64,000 nucleotides of DNA from Kofleriaceae bacterium (GCA_020633495.1 JACKDR010000032.1:1-64000), one strand, 5' to 3'. Positions 1 through 9,518 are shown, counted from the first letter of the stretch. Made by a program: numbers and translations. The notes: a model not told the origin generated them from the sequence alone.

Positions 1-221
1 CCGTGCTGCGCTTCGACAGCGCGGTCGCCGAGGCCGGGCTGTGGGTCGACGGCCGCTACATCGGCCCGGTCGGGGCCCTGGCCGGCGGCGTCGCGCTGAC
101 CCCGGGGCCGCACCGCTTCGAGGTCCGCGACGACGACCACTTCAGCTGGTACGCCGAGCTGACCGTCGCCGCCGGCGAGCGCCGCACGATCGCCGTCGAG
201 CTGGCGCCGCGCCTGCCGTAG
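1..221 (+). CDS. PEGA-domain protein, C-terminal fragment
   Basis: Only the last 72 or so codons are present; the reading frame is open to the left edge, so the true start lies outside the window. The visible part reads as one PEGA-type beta-sandwich: GLWVDGRYIG, a hydrophobic strand, then PGPHRFEVRDD and a closing strand before the TAG stop at 219. PEGA domains are surface or periplasmic carbohydrate-binding-like modules, often at the C-terminus of myxobacterial lipoproteins or kinases. Which parent protein this was cannot be told. The assignment to PEGA rests on the VDG...PG-H pattern alone. Confidence 0.55.
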   Translation, partial: VLRFDSAVAEAGLWVDGRYIGPVGALAGGVALTPGPHRFEVRDDDHFSWYAELTVAAGERRTIAVELAPRLP

Positions 222-273
222 CCGCAGCCGCCGGTCGGCGGCGCGCCGCGCCGTGGCCGCGGCGGTTCTCCGG

Positions 274-279
274 TATCCT
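274..279 (+). promoter_or_regulatory. -10-like box TATCCT, leaderless start for AI-2E-type gene
   Basis: TATCCT ends 6 bp before the GTG at 286 and no Shine-Dalgarno sequence precedes that codon. Initiation about 7 bp downstream of a -10 box would make the start codon the mRNA 5' end. The box recurs in the same position before many genes in this window. Confidence 0.45.
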
Positions 280-285
280 CGGACC

Positions 286-1599
286 GTGTCCAAGCCGAGC
301 CCCCAGCCGAGCCCGGCGCGCCCCGCGCGTCCGCCCGACGAGCAGCAGATCCTCACGATGCTGCGGTGGCTGCTCTACGCGGTCTTCGTGGTCGTGGCGT
401 GGAACATCGTCGGCACGCTGGCCGCCGTCCTCGGCCCGATCCTGGTCGCGTTCGGCATCGCCTACCTGCTCGATCCGGTGCTCGAGCGGCTGGTCGCGCG
501 CGGCATGTCGCGCGCGCTCGGCGCGACCCTGCTGCTGGTCCTGTTCCTCGGCGCCCTGGTCGGCTCGGTCATCGCGATCGCGCCCCGCGTCGTCGGCGAG
601 GTCGAACACTTCGTCGCGGATCTGCCGCGCATGGTCGACACCGCGACCAAGTGGGCGACCGCCAACCTCGGCGTCGAGCTGCCCGAGGACTGGGCGAAGT
701 GGCTCAAGAGCGAGGAGGCCAAGGGCATCCTCGAGAAGCTCGCCGGCCCCGCCGAGAAGCTGCTCGGCGCCGCGGTCGGCGGCGTGTTCTCGCTGCTGGC
801 GTTCCTCGCCGAGATGCTGCTGGTGCCGGTGTTCGCGTACTACTTCCTGCTCGACTGGCCCAACATCACCGAGCGCATCAAGAAGATCATCCCGCCGCGT
901 CGGCGCGGCAAGGTGCTGGGCATCCTCGAGGAGGTCGACGGCGTGGTCTCCGGCTGGGTCCGCGGCCAGGCCACGGTGACGACCCTGCTCGCCGTGCTCT
1001 ACGCGGTGTGCTTCTCGGTGATCGGCATCCACCTGGCGATCCCGATCGGCCTGCTGGTCGGCGCGCTCACGGTCATCCCGTTCGTCGGCACGCTGGTCGG
1101 CGCCGCGATCACCGTGCTGGTGGTGCTGCTCGACTGGCAGGGCGCCAGCCCGCTGATCGCGGTGGGCGGCGTGTTCCTGGTCCTGCACCTGCTCGAGGCC
1201 GCGGTGCTGACGCCGAAGATCGTCGGCCACAAGGTCGGCCTGTCGGAGTCGGCCGCGCTGTTCGCGGTGGTCGCCGGCGGCAAGCTGCTCGGCTTCGTCG
1301 GCGTCCTGCTCGCGGTGCCGCTGGCCGCGACGATCGCCGTCTTGATCCGCCACGCCGTGCGCTACTACGAGCAGAGCGAGTTCTTCGGCCACGAGGAGGA
1401 CGCGCTGGTGCCGGTCACCGACGCGATGGCGGTGGTGATGCCCGACGCCGCGGCCCACGGCACGCGGCCGTCGCGGGAGATGCGTGCCCAGCCCGCGCCG
1501 GCGTCGACGCCGTCGGCCGGGACGACGCCGTCGACGCCGTCGGCGTCCTCGTCGGCTGGCGATGGCGATCGCGACGGCGATCCGCCCGAGGACGCCTGA
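286..1599 (+). CDS. AI-2E family transporter (PF01594-type permease)
   Basis: 437 residues from GTG 286; an upstream GTG at 253 is in frame but would put the -10-like box inside the gene. The protein has two N-terminal membrane helices, a cytosolic or periplasmic amphipathic stretch at about 100-170 (residues such as PEDWAKWLKSEEAKG), then a cluster of helices including LAIPIGLLVGALTVIPFVGT, which is the conserved PIG..IPF region of this family. The last 60 residues are a Pro/Ser/Thr-rich, probably disordered tail. Members export small molecules (quorum signal AI-2, polyamines, Na+/H+ exchange have been reported), so the substrate is open. It stands alone between a PEGA protein and a small lipoprotein. 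Confidence 0.85.
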   Translation: MSKPSPQPSPARPARPPDEQQILTMLRWLLYAVFVVVAWNIVGTLAAVLGPILVAFGIAYLLDPVLERLVARGMSRALGATLLLVLFLGALVGSVIAIAPRVVGEVEHFVADLPRMVDTATKWATANLGVELPEDWAKWLKSEEAKGILEKLAGPAEKLLGAAVGGVFSLLAFLAEMLLVPVFAYYFLLDWPNITERIKKIIPPRRRGKVLGILEEVDGVVSGWVRGQATVTTLLAVLYAVCFSVIGIHLAIPIGLLVGALTVIPFVGTLVGAAITVLVVLLDWQGASPLIAVGGVFLVLHLLEAAVLTPKIVGHKVGLSESAALFAVVAGGKLLGFVGVLLAVPLAATIAVLIRHAVRYYEQSEFFGHEEDALVPVTDAMAVVMPDAAAHGTRPSREMRAQPAPASTPSAGTTPSTPSASSSAGDGDRDGDPPEDA

Positions 1600-1885
1600 C
1601 GCGCGACGCCCGGGGCCGCACCGACCGCCGCCGGCGAGCGCGATCGGGGGCGTGGTGCGAGACGGTGCGCGACCGTTCGTGACCATGATTTCGAGCCCCT
1701 CGGCGACGGCGGCGGGGCGGTCGCGGTGTGACGTTTTTCGCGCCGTCGGGCGGTCGCGGAATTGGCCGAACCCCCCCTCGACGGCGGCCGGGACCATGGC
1801 GTACCGTCGACAGCTGTCAGTCCCTGGAATCGGGAATCCGTGCCAGCGGACAAGGGACATTCGTCAACGGAGGAGATCCATCGCA

Positions 1886-2206
1886 ATGCTGAAGAAGATG
1901 ATCACTGGTGGTGCGCTGGCCGCGTTCCTGACCTTCGGCGGCCTGGCCGGCTGCGGCAAGGCCGACGAGGCGCTCAAGGACCTCGAGGCGCTCAAGAAGA
2001 AGGCCTGCGAGTGCAAGGACGCCAAGTGCGCCGAGGCCGTCGAGAAGGACTTCGAGAAGTTCATGGAGAAGCACAAGGACACCAAGGGCAGCGAGAGCCA
2101 GGTCGAGAAGGCCGGCAAGCTGGCTGGTGAGATGATGAGCTGCCTCGCCAAGGCTCAGGCCGGTGGCGACGAGGGCGGCGGCGAAGGCGGCGGCGAGGAG
2201 AAGTGA
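1886..2206 (+). CDS. small Cys-containing lipoprotein
   Basis: 106 residues from ATG 1886, with GGAGGAG 11 bp upstream as a strong ribosome site. A lipoprotein signal peptide ends in LAGC at residues 21-24. The mature part is a Lys/Glu-rich helix with CECKDAKC and a later SCL, so three or four cysteines could form disulfides, and a Gly/Glu-rich tail closes it. Small lipoproteins of this layout are common in Myxococcota but have no assigned role. The neighbouring 286 bp upstream hold no other gene; a perfect GACAGCTGTC palindrome sits there near 1810. Function unknown. Confidence 0.8.
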   Translation: MLKKMITGGALAAFLTFGGLAGCGKADEALKDLEALKKKACECKDAKCAEAVEKDFEKFMEKHKDTKGSESQVEKAGKLAGEMMSCLAKAQAGGDEGGGEGGGEEK

Positions 2207-2260
2207 TCCTCACGCCCGGCAGCTCCTCCGTGGGCTGATCCAGGACGGATGAAAACAGTC

Positions 2261-2288
2261 GAGGCGCGGGCCTTCCAGCCCGCGCCTC
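2261..2288. terminator. Hairpin terminator between convergent genes
   Basis: A perfect 11-bp stem (GAGGCGCGGGC / GCCCGCGCCTC) with a CTTCCA loop lies between the stop codons at 2206 (+) and 2336 (-). The T-run after it is weak (GCGTTTCGG). It could serve both strands. Confidence 0.7.
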
Positions 2289-2335
2289 GAATGCGTTTCG
2301 GGTCGCGCGCCCGCGCGAGGCGGGCGGCGCGTCGG

Positions 2336-3058
2336 TCAGCGCTTGGTCTTGGGCGGCGGCAGCGCGGCGAGCGCGGCCTCGGTCGACCACTGCTGGGTCG
2401 TGTTCTCGAGCGACTTGTAGACCAGCAGGCCGTCGGAGTCGGCCTCGCCGTGCGGCGAGCGCTGCTTCCAGTCGCCCTTGACGACGACCTCGTCACCGAC
2501 CGCCAGCAGCGGCACCGGCGGCCACAGCGTCGGGTCCTTGACCTCGTCCTTGAGGACCTTCTTCTCGAGGTCGGTCGGGTACCGCGGCACCTCGACGACC
2601 TTGATCGAACGATCGAGCGGGGTGCCCGCCGAGTCCGCGATCGCGAACAGGGGCTTGCGGCAGATCGTCGGGTCCTCGGTGATCCGCTTCTTGACCGAGT
2701 CGTCGGTGTCCTCGGCCGTGCGGACCGCGGTGGCGCAGTCGTAGATCCAGGTGACCACGCCCTTGACCGTCACCTCGCTGTCGAGGAATCTGCGGCCCTT
2801 GACGCGCATCTCCTTGACCGAGTGCGACCCGTCGGCCCCGACGGGCGGCAGGTCGAACTTGGGGACCGGCGGCAGCTGCGGGGTGATCTTGTCGCGCCCG
2901 ACCTCGGCCTGGGCCCCCTTGAACTGGTCCTTCTCGCAGCCGCCTGCGAGCAGGACCCCGGCCGCGAGCAGGATCGCGGCGAGGCTGGTCAACCGGATCC
3001 GACGGACGTCAGCGCTTGCGCGAGCGCCGCTCTCGGGCATCGTCATGGTCGGCGTCAT
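2336..3058 (-). CDS. lipoprotein of unknown function
   Basis: 240 residues if started at the first ATG (3058); in-frame ATGs at 3046 and 3040 are alternatives, and TATGAC lies 7 bp before 3046. A signal peptide ends in LLAGGC (Cys about 41). The mature protein has a segment of about 50 residues with alternating strands (VKGRRFLDSEVTVKGVVTWI), two cysteines and a later VGDEVVVKGDW, which looks like a small beta-barrel (OB-like) fold, but no family is recognised. It is divergent from the peptide-binding protein at 3062, with only 3 bp between the two outermost start codons. Confidence 0.75.
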   Translation of the reverse strand: MTPTMTMPESGARASADVRRIRLTSLAAILLAAGVLLAGGCEKDQFKGAQAEVGRDKITPQLPPVPKFDLPPVGADGSHSVKEMRVKGRRFLDSEVTVKGVVTWIYDCATAVRTAEDTDDSVKKRITEDPTICRKPLFAIADSAGTPLDRSIKVVEVPRYPTDLEKKVLKDEVKDPTLWPPVPLLAVGDEVVVKGDWKQRSPHGEADSDGLLVYKSLENTTQQWSTEAALAALPPPKTKR

Positions 3059-3061
3059 AAC

Positions 3062-4789
3062 ATGAGCCCTCGCACCCCTCAAGATGGCCCGGGCGGACTC
3101 GCCTGGCGTGCGCTGACCGGTCTGGCGACCGTGGCCTGCGTCCTGGCCCCGGCCTGCAACTGCACCGCGCCCCGCGGCAAGCCCTGGCGCCACGAGCCGG
3201 ACCCCTCGGCGCTGGCCGCCGCCGAGCCCCGGTCGCCGGCCCTGGTCGACGACGGCCAGGTCGTCGAGGTCCTGGCCGCCCGCGACCACACCCTGCGGGT
3301 CCACGTCGACGCCGAGCCCCGCGGCCTCAACCCGCTGCTGTCGCCGAGCGTGTGGACGCGGCGCATCGTCATGGGCACGGTCTTCGAGCCGCTGATCCGG
3401 TACGAGCCGCCCGAGGGCGGCGCCGGCGCCGGCCCCGGCCACTACGCGCCCGGCCTGGCCCGGTCGTGGCGGGTCCTCAACGGCGGCCGCGAGCTCCGCT
3501 TCGAGCTCGAGCCCGGCGTGACCTTCCACGACGGCAAGACCCTGACCTCGTCCGACGTCCAGACCACGCTCGACGCCATCCGCGACCCCCGCACCGGCGT
3601 CGATCACCTGCGCGCGATGCTGGAGCCGGTCGAGGCGGTCGAGCTGGTGACCTCGCGTGAGGTCCGCATCCGGCTCAAGCGGCCCACCGGCTGGGTGTTG
3701 CGGGCGCTGGCCGAGATCCCGATCCTCCCCGACCACGTCTACCGCGGCAACCTGGCCGCCGGCGGCCGCATCGTCGGCACCGGGCCGTGGCAGCTGCAGT
3801 CGTGGAAGCACGGCGTCGTCCACCTGACCCGCTACGGCGGCTACTGGGGGCCCAAGCCGGCGATCGCCGACCTCGAGTTCGTCTACGAGCCCGACGCCGC
3901 CCGCGCCCTCACCGCCGCCAAGCGCGGCGAGCTCGACGTCATCCCGGCGCTGGTCCCGGTGCACTGGCCGGAGCAGGCGTCGGCGCCGGGCATCGCCGCG
4001 GCGTTCACCGCGCTGGAGCTGCGGCCGCCGCGGCTGCGTTACCTGGCGTTCCACTGCGTGCCGCCGCTCGACGATCCGCGGGTCCGCCAGGCCATCTCGC
4101 TGCTGATCGATCGGCCCAAGGTCGCGCGCGACGGCTACGACGGCCTGGCCCGGCCTGCCGCCGGGCCGGTGTGGCCGGGCGGCCCCGGCGACGGGCCGTC
4201 GCCGCCGGCGCCGGATCTCGATCCGGTGACCGCGGCGCGCCTGCTCGACGACGCCGGCTGGCCCGACGCCGACGGCGACGGCCTGCGCGAGAAGGACGGC
4301 GTGCGGCTGCGGCTGTCGGTGCTCGTGGTCGAGAAGGGCGACGGCGTCGGCGTCCGCACCGATCCCGAGCGCGCCGCGATCCTCGATCAGCTCAAGCGCG
4401 CCGGCGTCGGCATCGAGGTCCGCGCCGGCAGCGAGGCGGTGCTGATGAACCGGCTGCGCGCCGGCGACTTCGACCTCGCGTTCCTCGAGGCCGGGCAGCC
4501 GGTCGACACCGATCTGACCCCGCTGCTGGGCAGCGGCGGCGCGCTCGACTACGGGCGCTGTGGCGCGCCGGCGCTCGACGCCACGCTGGCCGCGCTCGAC
4601 GCGGCGTGGGAGCCGGCGGCGCGGGTGCCGCTGGCCGGCGAGCTGGCGTCGGAGATCGCCGAGCTGACGCCGATCGCGGCGATCGTCGCGCCCGCGCCGC
4701 AGGGGCTGATCCAGCGCCGCCTGCAGGGCGTCGTGGTGTGGGACGGCTGGATCGATCTGCGCAAGCTGAGCTTCGTCACGCCGCCGTGA
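3062..4789 (+). CDS. Peptide ABC transporter substrate-binding protein (SBP family 5)
   Basis: 575 residues. It binds oligopeptides or a similar ligand outside the inner membrane and hands it to a DppBC-type permease. A signal peptide ends near LAPAC (Cys 32), which would make it a lipoprotein. Family hallmarks in order: LNPLLSPSVWTRRIVMGTVFEPL, RFELEPGVTFHDGKTLTSSDV, VGTGPWQLQSW and YYGGYWGPKP-like RYGGYWG, then C-terminal ERAAILDQLKRAG. The length is normal for the family. It is followed 53 bp later by a second, damaged member and two permeases, so it probably belongs to one uptake unit; no DppD/DppF ATPase is present in the window. Confidence 0.9.
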   Translation: MSPRTPQDGPGGLAWRALTGLATVACVLAPACNCTAPRGKPWRHEPDPSALAAAEPRSPALVDDGQVVEVLAARDHTLRVHVDAEPRGLNPLLSPSVWTRRIVMGTVFEPLIRYEPPEGGAGAGPGHYAPGLARSWRVLNGGRELRFELEPGVTFHDGKTLTSSDVQTTLDAIRDPRTGVDHLRAMLEPVEAVELVTSREVRIRLKRPTGWVLRALAEIPILPDHVYRGNLAAGGRIVGTGPWQLQSWKHGVVHLTRYGGYWGPKPAIADLEFVYEPDAARALTAAKRGELDVIPALVPVHWPEQASAPGIAAAFTALELRPPRLRYLAFHCVPPLDDPRVRQAISLLIDRPKVARDGYDGLARPAAGPVWPGGPGDGPSPPAPDLDPVTAARLLDDAGWPDADGDGLREKDGVRLRLSVLVVEKGDGVGVRTDPERAAILDQLKRAGVGIEVRAGSEAVLMNRLRAGDFDLAFLEAGQPVDTDLTPLLGSGGALDYGRCGAPALDATLAALDAAWEPAARVPLAGELASEIAELTPIAAIVAPAPQGLIQRRLQGVVVWDGWIDLRKLSFVTPP

Positions 4790-4830
4790 GCCGGGCGCGG
4801 CGGCGCCGGCGCCCCGGCGCCCCGGGCTGA

Positions 4831-4836
4831 TACAGT
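4831..4836 (+). promoter_or_regulatory. -10-like box TACAGT, leaderless start
   Basis: TACAGT ends 6 bp before GTG 4843 and no ribosome site is visible. The same hexamer with the same spacing precedes GTG 61582. Confidence 0.4.
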
Positions 4837-4842
4837 CGCGAC

Positions 4843-6505
4843 GTGAGGACCGTGCGCACCGGCGCCGCCGCCGCCGTCGCCGTCGCCGTCGCCGCGCTGG
4901 TGGCGGGCTGGCGCCGGCCGGCTGCTACGAGCGAGGCCACGCGCCGAGCGCCGCGGCCGGGACGCCGGCGCAGCCGCGCCGCGCGACGCCGGCGACGTGG
5001 CCGGGACGCCGCGGTCGCCGCCGACCCGCGCGACCATCGCGAGCCCGCCGGGCCTGCCGATCCCGGCGCGACGATCACGATCGCGCTGGAGGCCGAGCCG
5101 GCGACCCTCGACCCGCTGATCGGCGCCGACGCCGTGACCCAGCGGATCACGATGGGCGACGTCTACGAGGGCCTGCTCGGGCCCGGGCCCCGGCTCGGCG
5201 ACGCCCCGGTGCCGCGGCTCGCCGATCGGGTCACCGTCGGCGACGCCGGCCGGACCTGGACCCTGCACCTGCGCGACGGCGTGCGCTGGCACGACGGCGC
5301 GCCGCTGACCGGCGACGACGTCCGTTTCACGATCGACGCCGCGCGCGCCCAGGCCAGCTGGCTCGCCGGCGACCTCGAGGATCTCGCGGCGGTCGACGTC
5401 GACGGCGCGACCGTGGTGCTGCGGTTCACCACCGCGCGCCCGGATCGCGCCGCGGCGCTGGCCCGGCTGCCGATCCTGTCGCGCCGCGCCTTCGCCGGCG
5501 TCGACCTCGCGACCCCGGGCGCCCTCGCCGAGGCCGCCGCCAGTCGCGCGCCGGTCGGCACCGGGCCGCTGCGGTTCGTGGCCTGGCGCGGCGGCGACGC
5601 CATCGAGCTGGCGCGCTGGGACCGCTACTGGGGCGCGCCCGCCGGCGCCGCCCGCATCGTCTACCGCCTGACCGCCGATCGCGCCCACGCGCTGCGCCTG
5701 CTCGCCGGCGGCGGCGTCGACGTCGTCGTCCAGCTGCCGCGCGACGAGGCCGACCGCTTCGCCGCCGATCACCCCGGGGTCGGGCGCTTCGGCTACCGCA
5801 TGCCGGCGTTCCTGGCCGCGATCCTCAACACCCGGCGCGCCGCGCTCGCCGGCGACGACACCCGCCGCGCGCTGATCGCGCTGCTCGATCGCGACGGCGT
5901 CGCCCGCGCGCTGCTGGGCACCCACGCGATCACCGGCCCGTTCGCCGACGGCGATCCCGGCGTCGACCCGAGCGTGGCCGCGGTGCCGTTCGATCGGGCG
6001 CTGGCGGCGCGCCTGCTCGGCGACGCCCGGCCCACCGTCGACGTCCTGGTGCCGGCGGGCTCGACCGTGATGGCGCGGGTCGCCGACATCTGGGCGTCGG
6101 ACGCGCGCGGCCTGGCGACCCTGCGCGTGGTCACGGTGCCGTTCGCCGACATGATCGCGCGGCTGCGCGCCGGCGACTTCGACGTCGCGCTGACCTCGAT
6201 GAGCACCGGCCCCGACGTCGACCTGTGGTCGCGGCTGTCGTCGGCGGCGCCCGCCGAGGAGGCGTGGACCGGGCTCGCCGATCCCGAGCTCGATCGCCTG
6301 CTCGCGGCGGCGCGCGCCGAGCCCGATCCGGCGCGCCGCGCCGAGCTGCGGCGCGGCATCCACCGCCGGCTCGCCGCGCGCCTGCCGATCGCGTTCATCG
6401 CGCCTGACGTCCGGGTCGGGCTGGCGCGGCGCGACGTCGGCGGCGTCGCCGGCTCGCCTGAGGGCGCGCCGCGCGGCCGGGCTGTGGCGGGCGAGGGCGA
6501 GGTGA
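4843..6505 (+). pseudogene. second peptide-binding protein (SBP family 5), frameshifted
   Basis: The core is clearly family 5: ITIALEAEPATLDPLIG, LRDGVRWHDGAPLTGDDV, VGTGPLRFVAW and RWDRYWG are all in one frame. Two places break it. Near 4900 the signal-peptide frame turns into Arg-rich sequence, while the +1 frame gives GLAPAGCYERGH, a proper lipobox, and the main frame resumes near 5060. Near 6470 the frame should shift so that the protein ends LWRARAR at the TGA 6503-6505, which overlaps the GTG of the next gene in the usual 4-bp fashion. Read-through in the main frame fuses it to the permease. Either assembly indels or decay; the lack of internal stops argues for recent events or errors. 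Confidence 0.7.
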
Positions 6506-7423
6506 GCTGCGGCGCGGTGGCGGTCGCCCGCGCGGTCGCGCGCGTCGTCGTCACCGCGGTCGTCACCTTCGTGCTGGCGGCGACGCTCGCCGAGCTGGCG
6601 CCGGGGCTGGCGGCCGAGCGCGCGGCCCGCGCCGCCGGCGCGCTGCCGCCCGACGACGCCAACGCCGCCGCGGCGCGCGCCGCCGCGATCGATCACGCGG
6701 CGCGCATCCACGACCTGCGCGGCGCGGCGCCGGCGCGGATCGCGCGCGCGACCTGGGGCCTGCTCCGGCTCGACCTCGGCCGGTCGTGGCGCGATCGCCG
6801 CGCCGTCACCGCGATCTCGGCAACGCCGCGCCGGCGACCGCGGCGCTGGCGGCGCTGGCGCTGGCGCTGGCGCTGGTCCTCGGCGGCGTCGCCGGCTGGG
6901 CCGCGGCGCTGGCGCGGTCGCGCGCCGGCGGCCTCGCGCTCGGCGTCGCCACCGCGGCGGCGGCGGCGGTGCCACCGGCGTGGCTGGCGCTGTTGCTGAT
7001 CGGCGGCGGCGGCGGCGGCGTGATCGCGGCGGCGCTGGTGCTGGCGGCGGCGCCGGCGGCGGCGATCGCGACCAGGTCCACGGCCAGCTCGCCGGCTTCC
7101 TGGCCGGCCCGCTGGCGCGGCGCACCTCGCGCGCGGCGCGTCGCGCGGTCGGGTCGCGGCGGCCGGGCTGCGGCTGGCGGCGGCGCCGCTCGCGCCGCTG
7201 GTGACGTCGGTCGGCGCCTACGCGCTCGGCGCCGCGCTCGTGGTCGAGCGCGCGTTCGCGCTGCCCGGCCTGGGCCGGTCACCCTCGACGCCGCCGCGGT
7301 CGGCGACGCCCGGTGCTCGCCGGCGTCGCCGCGCTGACCGGCGCGGTGGTCGCCGCGCTCACGGTGGTCGCCGACGCCGTGGCGCACGCCGCCGATCCGC
7401 GCCTGCGCGAGGCCCCGCCGTGA
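6502..7423 (+). pseudogene. DppB-type peptide ABC permease, multiply frameshifted
   Basis: Starts GTG 6502 and should end TGA 7421-7423. Recognisable permease pieces lie in different frames: GLLRLDLGRSWRDRR (frame of 6502), NAAPATAALAALALALAL (frame shifts near 6820), GQLAGFLAGPLARR (near 7070), SVGAYALGAALVVERAFALPGLGR (near 7140), then VTLDAAAVGDAR (near 7280) and VLAGVAALTGAVVAAL (near 7312). ERAFALPGLGR is the diagnostic C-terminal motif of DppB/OppB. At least five shifts occur in 0.9 kb, all in GCG/GGC-rich runs, and the codon-position bias is kept on both sides of each one. Confidence 0.65.
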
Positions 7424-8363
7424 CCGGGCGCCGCGTCGCGTGGCTGGTCGTGAGCGCGTGGGCCGCGGTCGCGCTGCTCGCCGACTTCCTCGCCGCCGAT
7501 CGGCCGATCGTGATGTCGCGCGGCGGCACCCTGACCTGGTTCGCCAACCTCGCCCCCGGCGGCGACGCCGCGGCGCGCGGCGACGCCCTGCGCGACGCGC
7601 TCGGCCCCGACGACTGGGCGATCTGGGCCCCGGTGCGCCACGATCCGGTCGAGGTCCGCACCGACGGCGCGCTGGCGATCCTGGCGGCGCCGTCGGCGGC
7701 GCACGCGCTCGGCACCGACGACCGCGGCCGCGACGTCCTGGCCCGGCTGATCCACGGCGCCCGCACCACCGCGGTGGTCGCGCTGGGCGCCGCCGCCCTG
7801 GCGCTGCTGCTCGGCGTCGGCCTGGCGCTGGCCGCGGCGCGCGCCGGCGTCGTCGTCGGTCGCGCTGCGTGCTGATCGCGTGCGACGCGGTCGCGGCGGC
7901 GCCGCCGATCCTCACGGTGATCGCGGCGCAGGCTGGCCGGCGCCCGCGGCGTCGTCGCGATCGCGGTGCTGATCGGCGTGCCGCGCGCCGCCGACACCGC
8001 GCGCCTGGCCACCGGCGCGCTGCGGCGCGCCTCGCCGAGCCCTACGTCGACGCCGCCCGCGCCGCCGGCGCCGGCCTGGGTCGGCTGCTGTGGCGCCACG
8101 CGCGCTGCCGGCGGCGGCGCCGGTGCTGGCGGCGGCGACCGCGCTGACCGCGGCGACTGCGGTGTCTGTCGGAGGCGGCGCTGGCGTTCCTCGGCGCGGG
8201 CGCGCCGCCGCCGACGCCGTCGTGGGGCGAGCTGCTGGCCCAGGCCACCGCCAACGACCTGCGCTGGTGGCTGGCGGTGCCGGCGGGCGTCGCGATCACG
8301 ACGGTCGCGGCGGCGCTGCTGGCGCTGGCGCGGCCGCGTGCCGGCGCCGGCGCGAGCGCGTAG
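7420..8363 (+). pseudogene. DppC-type peptide ABC permease, multiply frameshifted
   Basis: GTG 7420 overlaps the stop of the DppB-like gene. The first 145 codons are intact: a membrane helix, a long external segment, then HALGTDDRGRDVLARLIHGAR, close to the DppC motif LGTDxxGRDxxSR. Beyond 7870 the coding signal jumps frame several times: CDAVAAAPPILTVIAAQA, VLIGVPRAADTARL, AEPYVDAARAAGAGLGRLLWRHA (the EAA loop region), LPAAAPVLAAATALTAATAV and SEAALAFLGAGAPPPTPSWG, which is the typical DppC end motif. The last frame stops at TAG 8361. Intact function cannot be assumed from this sequence. Confidence 0.65.
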
Positions 8364-8366
8364 GAT
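8361..8366 (+). promoter_or_regulatory. -10-like box TAGGAT, leaderless start
   Basis: TAGGAT contains the stop codon of the DppC-like gene and ends 6 bp before GTG 8373. No Shine-Dalgarno sequence is present. Confidence 0.4.
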
Positions 8367-8372
8367 CGGCCG

Positions 8373-9518
8373 GTGTCGCGCCCGCCGGCCACGCTGATCT
8401 GGGGCCTCGCCATCACCGGCGCCGGCCAGCTGGCGATCGACGTGGCGTGGGCCGACGCGGTCGGCCGCCGCGCCGCCTCGGCCCGCGACCTCGAGGCGAT
8501 CACCGCGACCCTGACCCGCCTGAGCATGGCCGGCGGGGCGGTCATCGTCGCCGGCGCCGCGCTGATCGCCGCCGGCCTGTGGACGCTGAGCCGCCAGGTC
8601 GCGCCGGCGCGGGGCGCGCCGCTGCGGGTCGCCGCCGTCGCCGCGGTCGCCGCGCTGGTCGCCCACGCCGGCCTCGATCTGGTGCCGCGGCTGTGGACCC
8701 CGATCGTCGGCCCGTTCGCGGCGTCGCCGGTGTGGATCACCGCCGGCCTGCAGTGGCTGCTCGCGGCGGCGGCGGTCACCGCGGCGGTGGCGACGATCGC
8801 GGCCGGACGGGGCGCCCGCGTCGTGGTCGCGCTGGCGGCGCCGCTGCTCGTGACCTGCCTGATCGCGTACCGGGCGCCGCCGCTGAGCGACGCCATCTAC
8901 TCCTGGCTGGTCGCGTCCGCCGGCGGCGAGCGGGCGGCGCGCTGGCCGTGGGGGCTGATCGTCGGCGGCTCGGTCGCCGTCCACGCCGCGGTGTGGTGGC
9001 GCGTCGTCGTCGCGCTCGGCCGCGACGCGGTCGCCGCGCCGGCGGCGCCGGCGGCGGTCGGCCGGTCGCTCGGCGTCGCCGCCGGCGCGCTGCAGGTCGC
9101 CACGGTGGCGGCGGGCGCCACCGTGCTGGTCATCGTCGGCACCGTCGACGGCGCGATCCAGGTCGTCGACGCCGGCGCGCGGGCGTGGCTGTGGTGCGCG
9201 GCGCTGGCGACGCTGACCACCGCGGTCGCGGCGCTGGTCGCCGCCGGCGCGCTGCTCGGCGCCGACGCGCGCCTGCAGCAGGCGGTCGGCGCCCGCCTCG
9301 CCGCCGGCGTCGCGCTGGTGATCGCGGCGGCGTGGCTGTCGCTCGCGCGCGGCGTCGCGCTCGGCCACGTCGCGGCCGGCCACCCTGAGCGCGTCCCCGG
9401 CGCCGAGCTCGACGCCCTCGAGGGCGCGCTGCGGGTCGGCCTGGCCGCCGGCGGCGCCCTGATCGTCACCGCGATCGCCCGGTGGGCCGCCGCCGCCGGC
9501 GTCGGCGCGGTGCGGTAG
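8373..9518 (+). CDS. polytopic membrane protein, interrupted paralogue of the next gene
   Basis: 381 residues from GTG 8373 to a TAG at 9516. About nine Ala/Val/Leu-rich membrane helices are visible and no known family or catalytic motif. The order of helices and connecting segments matches the 480-residue protein at 9773: for example PPLSDAIYSWLVASAGG against PPPPLFRWLYAHVHGDG. The paralogue continues for about 70 residues beyond the point where this one stops, and matching sequence follows the TAG here in the same frame (see 9519). The stop is therefore likely a nonsense change or a base-call error and not the natural end. Function unknown. Confidence 0.65.
   Translation: MSRPPATLIWGLAITGAGQLAIDVAWADAVGRRAASARDLEAITATLTRLSMAGGAVIVAGAALIAAGLWTLSRQVAPARGAPLRVAAVAAVAALVAHAGLDLVPRLWTPIVGPFAASPVWITAGLQWLLAAAAVTAAVATIAAGRGARVVVALAAPLLVTCLIAYRAPPLSDAIYSWLVASAGGERAARWPWGLIVGGSVAVHAAVWWRVVVALGRDAVAAPAAPAAVGRSLGVAAGALQVATVAAGATVLVIVGTVDGAIQVVDAGARAWLWCAALATLTTAVAALVAAGALLGADARLQQAVGARLAAGVALVIAAAWLSLARGVALGHVAAGHPERVPGAELDALEGALRVGLAAGGALIVTAIARWAAAAGVGAVR

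Noticed and set aside
2249..4789. One long open frame fusing the 2.2-3.0 kb region to the peptide-binding protein
   Set aside because: Upstream part is antisense to the lipoprotein gene; a signal peptide begins at ATG 3062.
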